DNA of 5,138 bases. Source: an uncultured Micrococcales bacterium (GTDB taxonomy: Bacteria > Actinomycetota > Actinomycetes > Actinomycetales > Microbacteriaceae). The stretch is taken from positions 1 to 5,138 of the forward strand of contig CALFOB010000144.1 of NCBI GenBank assembly GCA_937919125.1, written 5' to 3'. This document shows, one piece after another, positions 1 to 4,457 of this stretch. Both the position numbers and the translations under genes were made by a program. The notes beneath the pieces are model-generated. The model saw only the letters and a list, made by a program, of their open reading frames with translations, searched no databases and had not been told where the DNA came from. Positions within the stretch are counted from its first letter, which is position 1; each line of letters opens with the position of its first letter.

Positions 1-18
1 GCAACACAAACAAAATGT

Positions 19-28
19 AAAGAGTGAT
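19..28 (+). promoter_or_regulatory. Probable Shine-Dalgarno region of the aminotransferase gene
   Basis: The stretch AAAGAGTGAT resembles the complement of the 16S rRNA 3' end (AAAGGAGGTGAT) with gaps, and its AAAGAG core ends 9 nt before the ATG at 34. An in-frame TGA at 25-27 rules out a start further upstream, so ATG 34 is the longest possible start. The match is imperfect. No -10 box sits at leaderless distance here, unlike at three other starts in the window, so this gene is probably translated from a conventional leader or from an upstream transcript. Confidence 0.4.
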
Positions 29-33
29 ATCAA

Positions 34-1542
34 ATGGCAACCAAGGAGAGCATAGCCCGAAAGCTTGTCTCAGCGATTACGCGAGGCAAGGCTCCTGCTA
101 AGAAGCAGGCCAAAGCAAGAGCCGACCAAGCCACTCCGCTTCTTAAGGCTCGTAGAGCTGGCAAAGAAGCAACCCCGGCAATGCTGCAAAAAGCTGCAAA
201 GGACAACTTGTTCTTGCACTTCACCCGTCACAGCCCTTACCAGAAGAGCGACATTCCTATCATCACTAAAGCTGAAGGACATCACTTCTGGGACATCAAC
301 GGCAAGAAGTACTTCGATGGAATTTCATCGCTATTTGCCGTAAACGTAGGTCACGGTCGTGAAAGATTAGCTGAAGCAGCGGCAAAGCAGATGAAGAAGT
401 TGGATTACTTCCCGATCTGGTCACACACCCACGCTCCAGCGATTGAACTAGCGGAACGCATACTTTCATATGCACCGAAGAATCTATCTCGCGTGTTCTT
501 CACCACCGGTGGTGGTGAGGCAAACGAGACAGCCTGGAAGCTAGCCAAGCAATACTTCAAGATGAATGGCAAGCCTATGAAGCACAAGGTTCTAACCCGT
601 GCTGTTGCTTACCACGGAACATCACACGGTGCTCTGTCACTAACTGGTATTCCATCTATGAAGAAGATGTTTGAACCTCTAGTTCCAAGCACATTCAGAG
701 TTCCAAACACCAACTGGTATAGAGCTCAGGATGACTTCAAGAACGAAGAAGAGTTCGCGATGTGGGCAGCTGACAGAGTTGAAGAAATGATTCTCTTTGA
801 AGACCCAGACACTGTTGCAGCGTTCTTCATTGAACCAGTCCAGAACTCAGGTGGTTGTTTCACTTCTCCCCCTTCATACTTCAAGCGTGTTCGCGAGATT
901 TGCGACAAGTACGATGTTCTGTTGGTAGCGGATGAAACAATCGATGGTTTCGGACGTATTGGAACCATGTTCGCCAGCGAAAGATATGGATTAGAACCAG
1001 ACATGTTGGTTTGTGCAAAGGGTATTACCTCTGCCTACCAGCCTCTTGGTGCTCTAATGCTTACCGAGAAGCTATTCGAACCGTTCAAGCACGGAACTAA
1101 CATCTTTGCTCACGGTTATACATTCGCAGCTCACCCTGTGGCTTGTGCTGTGGCTCTTGAGAACCTAGACATCTTCGATGAAGAAGACCTAGTAGGCAAC
1201 GTTGCTCGCAACGAAGCGGCTTTCAAGAAGACACTGGAGAAGCTCAAGGATCTGCCTATCGTGGGAGATGTTCGTGGAGCTGGTTACTTCTACGCAATCG
1301 AACTAGTTCGAGACAAAGACACGAGAGAGACCTTCAACGACAAAGAGTCTGAGAAGCTTCTACGTCAGTTCCTAAGTCACGACTTGTATGACAACGGCTT
1401 GTATTGCCGCTCAGATGACCGTGGCGACCCTGTTGTTCAGCTAGCTCCTCCTCTAACCATTGGTCAGAAGGAGTTCGATGAACTAGAGCAGACACTTCGT
1501 AACAGCCTTTCCAAAGCTGGAAAGATGTTCGAGTTGATGTAA
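34..1542 (+). CDS. Class-III PLP-dependent aminotransferase (omega-amino acid / putrescine-type, pyruvate-linked)
   Basis: This is a 502-residue fold-type I, class-III aminotransferase, a cytosolic PLP enzyme that moves an amino group from an amine or omega-amino acid to a keto acid such as pyruvate. It resembles actinobacterial proteins annotated 'aspartate aminotransferase family' and, more distantly, SpuC putrescine-pyruvate aminotransferase. Seen directly: a TTGGGEANE phosphate-binding loop (157-165), the AYHG aromatic that stacks on PLP (192-195), E267 in an IEPVQN segment, the cofactor-binding D300 in DETIDGFGR, Schiff-base K329 in CAKG, HGYTF (360-364), and a C-terminal DDRGDPVVQLAPPL block (461-474). 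Residues 1 to about 49 form a Lys/Arg/Ala-rich extension absent from the homologues I remember; M50 (position 181) is an alternative start that would give about 453 residues, the usual length. The DETID motif is also atypical (commonly DEVIC). The substrate cannot be fixed from sequence alone. The gene ends before a strong terminator, so it is the last in its transcript. Confidence 0.9.
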   Translation: MATKESIARKLVSAITRGKAPAKKQAKARADQATPLLKARRAGKEATPAMLQKAAKDNLFLHFTRHSPYQKSDIPIITKAEGHHFWDINGKKYFDGISSLFAVNVGHGRERLAEAAAKQMKKLDYFPIWSHTHAPAIELAERILSYAPKNLSRVFFTTGGGEANETAWKLAKQYFKMNGKPMKHKVLTRAVAYHGTSHGALSLTGIPSMKKMFEPLVPSTFRVPNTNWYRAQDDFKNEEEFAMWAADRVEEMILFEDPDTVAAFFIEPVQNSGGCFTSPPSYFKRVREICDKYDVLLVADETIDGFGRIGTMFASERYGLEPDMLVCAKGITSAYQPLGALMLTEKLFEPFKHGTNIFAHGYTFAAHPVACAVALENLDIFDEEDLVGNVARNEAAFKKTLEKLKDLPIVGDVRGAGYFYAIELVRDKDTRETFNDKESEKLLRQFLSHDLYDNGLYCRSDDRGDPVVQLAPPLTIGQKEFDELEQTLRNSLSKAGKMFELM

Positions 1543-1556
1543 TCAACAAGTTCCCC

Positions 1557-1608
1557 AGAGAACCCGGTTATCCACCTAGCATCACGGATAACCGGGTTCT
1601 CTTTTAAA
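1557..1608 (+). terminator. Strong rho-independent terminator after the aminotransferase gene
   Basis: A perfect 17-bp inverted repeat pairs 1557-1573 with 1586-1602 (core AACCCGGTTATCC / GGATAACCGGGTT) around a 12-nt loop, followed by TTT and an A/T-rich stretch. The T-rich side is only on the + strand; the reverse complement has no T tract, so it acts on the aminotransferase transcript. A second small 6-bp hairpin (GTTGAT 1533-1538 / ATCAAC 1542-1547) overlaps the aminotransferase stop codon just upstream. Confidence 0.9.
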
Positions 1609-1613
1609 CTCGG

Positions 1614-1625
1614 TATTCTCTAATT
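1614..1625 (+). promoter_or_regulatory. Putative -10 element for leaderless ogt-tag transcription
   Basis: TATTCT at 1614-1619 fits the actinobacterial TANNNT -10 pattern. It leaves exactly 6 nt before the GTG at 1626, which would put transcription start at or next to the start codon. No Shine-Dalgarno sequence precedes the GTG, which agrees with a leaderless mRNA. No clear -35 is visible; that region would lie within the upstream terminator stem. TAAACT at 1605-1610 is a weaker alternative. This is pattern reading only, without expression data. Confidence 0.45.
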
Positions 1626-2114
1626 GTGAAACTAAGCAAAGACAACTACATCGCCTTCAGCTCCCCCATTGGGATGATCAAAGTAACTGAAACCAATGGC
1701 AAAGTCACTTCAATAGACCTAGCCGTCTCAGGTACTAAGGCAACAACCAACACGAGCCCAGTGCTCAAGAAGGCTCAAAGTGAGATTGAGTCTTACTTCG
1801 CAGGAACACTCACTAAGTTCACCTTTCCATTAGATCTAAGTAAGGGAACAGAGTTCCAAAGATCAGTCTGGAAAGAGATTGCAAAAATCAAGTTCGGTCA
1901 AGTAAAAACTTATGCAGATATTGCACGAGCCATCGGTAAGCCACTAGCCGCTAGAGCTGTTGGTGGAGCAGTGGGTTCTAACCCAATACCCCTAGTCGTT
2001 GGCTGTCACAGAGTATTGGGTTCAAGCGGAAAGATAACTGGCTACTCCGGTGGTAAAGGTCTGCCAACTAAGAGGATTCTCCTAAAGCTTGAAGGCATCG
2101 CAGCCAAAGAATGA
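1626..2114 (+). CDS. ogt: Methylated-DNA--protein-cysteine methyltransferase (O6-alkylguanine-DNA alkyltransferase)
   Basis: This 162-residue protein is the usual length for a stand-alone Ogt. It is a suicide DNA repair protein that transfers the alkyl group of O6-alkylguanine to its own cysteine. A short N-terminal domain (about 1-75) is followed by the conserved MGMT/Ogt catalytic domain. Visible residues, aligned to human MGMT by constant offset: Y96 (Y114), the arginine finger R110 in ARAVGGAV (R128), asparagine hinge N119 in SNPIPLVV (N137), acceptor C127 (C145), H128 and R129, then YSGG (140-143) and LEG near the end. The proline before the acceptor cysteine is glycine here (GCHRV rather than PCHRV). 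Because the cysteine is present, this is not an alkyltransferase-like (ATL) protein. The GTG start at 1626 keeps the full N-terminal strand leading into SPIG; M17 would remove it. It overlaps tag by 4 nt, so the two are probably co-translated. Confidence 0.93.
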   Translation: MKLSKDNYIAFSSPIGMIKVTETNGKVTSIDLAVSGTKATTNTSPVLKKAQSEIESYFAGTLTKFTFPLDLSKGTEFQRSVWKEIAKIKFGQVKTYADIARAIGKPLAARAVGGAVGSNPIPLVVGCHRVLGSSGKITGYSGGKGLPTKRILLKLEGIAAKE

Positions 2115-2704
2115 ACGAGTTTGTAAGAAAGCATGACGATGGCGTTCATCGTTGTAAGTGGGCAGGAGTTGACGAACTCTATGTCAACTACCACGACACC
2201 GAATGGGGTGTTCCTGTTACTGGCGATCAAGAAATGTTTGAACGCATAACACTTGAAGGCTTCCAGGCTGGCCTCTCCTGGATAACGATCCTAAAGAGAC
2301 GTGAAACATTCAGAAAAGCTTTCTATAACTTCAACATCAAGAAGGTAGCCAAGCTCAATGATGCGGATGTTGAAAGACTGATGCTTGATGCTGGGATCAT
2401 TCGAAACAGAGCAAAGATCATCAGCACTATCAATAATGCAAACCTTGTCCTGGAATTACAAAAACAAGGCGAGAGCATCAGCGACATTGTCTGGAGCTTT
2501 GCCCCTGCTAAGTCAAAGAGAACAACAGCAACCAATGCTTTTGAATGGAAGGCAACTAGCCCTGAATCAGATGAGCTTAGTAAGCATCTAAAGAAACTGG
2601 GGTTTGGTTTTGTTGGCTCAACAACTATGTATGCTCTGATGCAGGCAACCGGATTTGTAAATGACCATGCACCTGGCTGCTATCGCAGGAAAGAACTCTC
2701 TTAG
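2111..2704 (+). CDS. tag: DNA-3-methyladenine glycosylase I
   Basis: This 197-residue protein belongs to the Tag family of helix-hairpin-helix glycosylases, which excise 3-methyladenine from alkylated DNA to begin base excision repair. It aligns to E. coli Tag with an N-terminal offset of 11. The zinc ligands are present: C15 and H28 (E. coli C4, H17) and, at the C-terminus, H186 and C190 in NDHAPGC. Base-pocket residues also match: Y24, Y27, E49 in LEGFQAGLSW (E38) and W57 (W46). Other hallmarks are YHDTEWGVP (27-35), DAGIIRNRAKI, VWSF and GFGFVGSTTMYALMQ. The N-terminus is about 10 residues longer than in E. coli. The ATG overlaps the ogt stop as ATGA with only a weak AAAGA upstream, pointing to translational coupling in an alkylation-repair operon. 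The gene appears intact. Confidence 0.95.
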   Translation: MNEFVRKHDDGVHRCKWAGVDELYVNYHDTEWGVPVTGDQEMFERITLEGFQAGLSWITILKRRETFRKAFYNFNIKKVAKLNDADVERLMLDAGIIRNRAKIISTINNANLVLELQKQGESISDIVWSFAPAKSKRTTATNAFEWKATSPESDELSKHLKKLGFGFVGSTTMYALMQATGFVNDHAPGCYRRKELS

Positions 2705-2720
2705 GAGTTTTACTTCTTTC
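2689..2720. terminator. Weak hairpin between convergent tag and yaaA (possible shared terminator)
   Basis: The two stop codons are 5 nt apart. Around them AACTC (2694-2698) can pair with GAGTT (2705-2709), with an outer GAAAGAA/TTCTTTC pairing (2689-2695 with 2714-2720). The stem is short, A/T-rich and lies mostly within the coding ends, and T-rich runs on both strands are interrupted. It could slow polymerase in both directions but is much weaker than the two other terminators in the window. Confidence 0.25.
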
Positions 2721-3474
2721 TAATTACCTCAGAAGTAATCAGATAAATAATCTTGCCTTCAACCTCTAACCCCAACCCAGCCTTCTTCGCTATAGCTTTT
2801 AGTTGAGCCAAAGTCTTTGGCGCTTGCTTTGCTCTAACAAAAGCACCGACTAGTTCACCCTTAGCTGTTTTGTTGAAGTGGTTTAACGCTCGACGCTGAC
2901 CTTTGCTATCTTCAGCTACAACTTCGACCCAATAAGAATCAAGATGCTCGGGGATTGGAGCTAGATCAACATAAGCCTTGGATCTCAGATCAATGATTGG
3001 CATGTCAACAAGACGATTGAATGCCGCACCTTGGTGCTCTTGCCACACCTTCTTGATGCTCACCTTCGGTAGAACAGAATTTGCTGAGAGTCTGTACCAG
3101 GGAATTCGATCTGTTGCAGAGATAAGACCAAAAAGAGCACTTTGTATCAATACGTTTGCTCTCATGAGTTCAACCTCATGGCTAGTGAAGGTATCTAGCC
3201 CAATAGCTTTATAAAGAGTTCCTTCATAGCGCTCATAGGCTGGCATGGTTGGTGCCTGCCTAATCCCAAGGTTTAGCTCCCTATCCCCTAGTTGCTTAGG
3301 GCTTAGCTTGAGGGCCTTCACTGCCCCAGCCTTGGTCTTACAGACCTTGATAAGAGCGTCTAGGACTAGATCTCTAGCCTCATTCAGTTGCCCGTAGCTC
3401 AGGTGGACCTGTTCAATGGTCAGATTGGTTCCACCAATCTTCTTGGTTTCGCTAGGAGGCAACAATAGGAGCAT
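2710..3474 (-). CDS. yaaA: YaaA family peroxide stress protein (UPF0246/DUF328)
   Basis: This 254-residue protein is close to the usual length of the YaaA family. In E. coli YaaA is induced by hydrogen peroxide through OxyR, lowers free intracellular iron and limits oxidative DNA damage; it has a positively charged cleft and binds DNA. That functional statement is family knowledge and not shown by this sequence. Supporting segments are the N-terminal MLLLLPPSETK (family PAKT-like start), the central YEGTLYKAIGLDTF (83-96), LFGLISATDRIPWYRLSAN (114-132), the DLRSKAY block (162-168), and LNHFNKTAKGEL (197-208), matching the family's SFYAKKARG-type motif. There is no signal peptide or membrane segment. 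The ATG lacks a Shine-Dalgarno sequence and is 22 nt from the divergent adenosyltransferase start; a TAGGCT -10-like box ends 6 nt upstream. It sits beside ogt-tag, so a genome-protection role fits, but that is inference. Confidence 0.9.
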   Translation of the reverse strand: MLLLLPPSETKKIGGTNLTIEQVHLSYGQLNEARDLVLDALIKVCKTKAGAVKALKLSPKQLGDRELNLGIRQAPTMPAYERYEGTLYKAIGLDTFTSHEVELMRANVLIQSALFGLISATDRIPWYRLSANSVLPKVSIKKVWQEHQGAAFNRLVDMPIIDLRSKAYVDLAPIPEHLDSYWVEVVAEDSKGQRRALNHFNKTAKGELVGAFVRAKQAPKTLAQLKAIAKKAGLGLEVEGKIIYLITSEVIRKK

Positions 3475-3496
3475 CTAACAAGCCTAAACTTAGAGC
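3475..3496. promoter_or_regulatory. Putative 22-nt bidirectional promoter for yaaA and the adenosyltransferase gene
   Basis: The whole intergenic region between the divergent start codons is 22 nt. On the + strand TAAACT (3485-3490) ends 6 nt before the ATG at 3497. On the - strand TAGGCT (complement of 3481-3486) ends 6 nt before the ATG at 3474. The boxes point away from each other and share the central TA, giving the symmetric pattern ANNNTANNNT at 3481-3490. No Shine-Dalgarno sequence fits in either leader, so both transcripts would be leaderless. Any -35 contacts would fall inside the opposite gene; none is obvious. Confidence 0.5.
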
Positions 3497-4144
3497 ATGG
3501 TAAAACTTACGAAGATATACACCCGAACAGGTGATGAAGGACTGACCGGACTGAGTAACTTCAGCAGAGTTAGAAAAACCGACCCACGCATCGAAGCTTA
3601 TGCCGATGTCGACGAGGCTAACTCAGCAATCGGTGTTGCTGTGTCCTTGGCTCAGAATGAGTTCGACAAAGAAACTCTTGATCTTCTGTCTCAGATTCAG
3701 AATGACTTGTTTGACCTAGGTGCAGACCTATCAAACCCTCTGAACGAGCACTACGAGTATGAACCTCTTCGTGTTGATGCCATTTGGATTGACGCTCTAG
3801 AAGAAGCGATTGACAAATACAACGCTGAACTAGAAAAACTAGACTCCTTCATCATCCCTGGTGGTTCAGGACTAGCAGCTGGTCTTCACCTAGCTAGAAC
3901 AGTAGTTAGAAGAGCAGAGCGAGCCACCTGGCACGCAATTGAAGAACACGGTACTGAGCCAGGTAAGAAAGGTCACACCACAGGTGGTGTCAGCCTGACC
4001 GCTGTGAAGTACCTAAACCGTCTTAGCGATCTACTATTTGTTCTAGCAAGATACGCAAACATCAAGCACGGTGGAGACATCAAGTGGGTTCCTGCAGCTA
4101 ACCGCAGAGAAGCTCCTGCTAAGAGAAGACCTGAACAGGACTAA
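3497..4144 (+). CDS. pduO: PduO-type cob(I)alamin / cob(I)yrinate a,c-diamide adenosyltransferase
   Basis: This 215-residue ATP:corrinoid adenosyltransferase uses ATP to adenosylate Co(I) corrinoid, the last activation step giving coenzyme B12. The family acts as a cytosolic trimer. Motifs seen: the N-terminal ATP-binding KIYTRTGDEGLTG (6-18), RIEAYADVDEANS (31-43), FIIPGGS (118-124), whose F118 corresponds to the corrin-closing phenylalanine, LHLARTVVRRAER (130-142) with the ATP-contacting arginines, and LNRLSDLLFVLARYAN (173-188). Family proteins usually have AYGDVDE where this has AYADVDE. The segment at about 150-163 (Gly/Lys/His-rich, before the last helix) is around 10 residues longer than in homologues I recall, and the C-terminal tail is basic. 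A gene of this family lies near atpC in M. tuberculosis too. Its likely clients (methylmalonyl-CoA mutase, class II ribonucleotide reductase) are outside the window. The start is set by the N-terminal motif and a leaderless -10 spacing. The symbol denotes family type, not a propanediol operon. Confidence 0.93.
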   Translation: MVKLTKIYTRTGDEGLTGLSNFSRVRKTDPRIEAYADVDEANSAIGVAVSLAQNEFDKETLDLLSQIQNDLFDLGADLSNPLNEHYEYEPLRVDAIWIDALEEAIDKYNAELEKLDSFIIPGGSGLAAGLHLARTVVRRAERATWHAIEEHGTEPGKKGHTTGGVSLTAVKYLNRLSDLLFVLARYANIKHGGDIKWVPAANRREAPAKRRPEQD

Positions 4145-4156
4145 GCCTTAAACAGA

Positions 4157-4190
4157 AAAGCCCCGAGATTATCTCGGGGCTTTATCTTTT
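4157..4190. terminator. Bidirectional rho-independent terminator between the adenosyltransferase gene and atpC
   Basis: A perfect 12-bp stem pairs AAAGCCCCGAGA (4157-4168) with TCTCGGGGCTTT (4172-4183) around a 3-nt TTA loop. It is followed on the + strand by ATCTTTT and on the - strand by TTTTCTGTTT, so it can stop transcripts from both sides. It lies 12 nt after the + gene and 13 nt after atpC, which converge on it. Confidence 0.93.
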
Positions 4191-4196
4191 AGATCT

Positions 4197-4457
4197 TTAG
4201 GCTAGTTGAGCATCTCTAGCAACGATGGTTACTACATCGTGCTCTACTGATAGGAAACCATCAGCAGCTGTTGCCTTGATACTCTCGCCAGTTGGCAGGG
4301 TGATGCGAACATCACCTGAGGCCAAGATTGCAAGCATAGGCTCGTGTCCAGGGAGTAAACCAATCTCACCCTCAACAGTCTTAGCAACAACCATCTTGGC
4401 ATCCCCTGACCATACAGCGCGGTCAGCAGCTACTAGTTCAACACGAAGAGTACTCAT
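4197..4457 (-). CDS. atpC: F1Fo-ATP synthase subunit epsilon, short form without the C-terminal helices
   Basis: This 86-residue epsilon subunit is part of the central stalk of ATP synthase at the cytoplasmic face of the membrane, joining gamma to the c-ring. The sequence covers only the N-terminal beta-sandwich: LRVELVAADRAVWSGDA (4-20), EGEIGLLPGHEPMLAIL (29-45) and DGFLSVEHDVVTIVARDA (66-83). The two C-terminal helices, which in E. coli (139 residues) form the ATPase-inhibiting arm, are absent. The stop is clean and the operon terminator begins 13 nt later, so this is the natural end and not a frameshift or truncation artefact. Short epsilon subunits are, as I recall, found in some Microbacteriaceae. 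The ATG overlaps the atpD stop by one base (TAATG), consistent with coupled translation and a balanced supply of subunits. Confidence 0.95.
   Translation of the reverse strand: MSTLRVELVAADRAVWSGDAKMVVAKTVEGEIGLLPGHEPMLAILASGDVRITLPTGESIKATAADGFLSVEHDVVTIVARDAQLA

Noticed and set aside
726..1004. 92-residue open frame on the - strand inside the aminotransferase gene (similar cases at 65-343 + and 2978-3214 +)
   Set aside because: These lie entirely within well-supported genes in other frames, show no recognisable domain or start signal, and have the composition expected of out-of-frame readings.
1533..1547. Hairpin GTTGAT/ATCAAC across the aminotransferase stop codon as a separate terminator or regulatory element
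   Set aside because: Only 6 bp, without a T tract, and 10 nt before a much stronger terminator; probably incidental.
1626..2704. Ada-type alkylation regulon, with an Ada box or regulator controlling ogt-tag
   Set aside because: No regulator gene is in the window, and no clear inverted or direct repeat operator lies between the upstream terminator and the ogt start; the promoter region is only about 20 nt long.
3475..3496. Cobalamin riboswitch upstream of the adenosyltransferase gene
   Set aside because: The intergenic space is far too short for the aptamer, and the predicted transcript has no leader.
100..4130. Recurring APAK peptide (aminotransferase N-terminus, Tag, adenosyltransferase C-terminus) as a shared tag
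   Set aside because: Four common residues in three unrelated contexts; surrounding DNA is not similar, so it is compositional coincidence.
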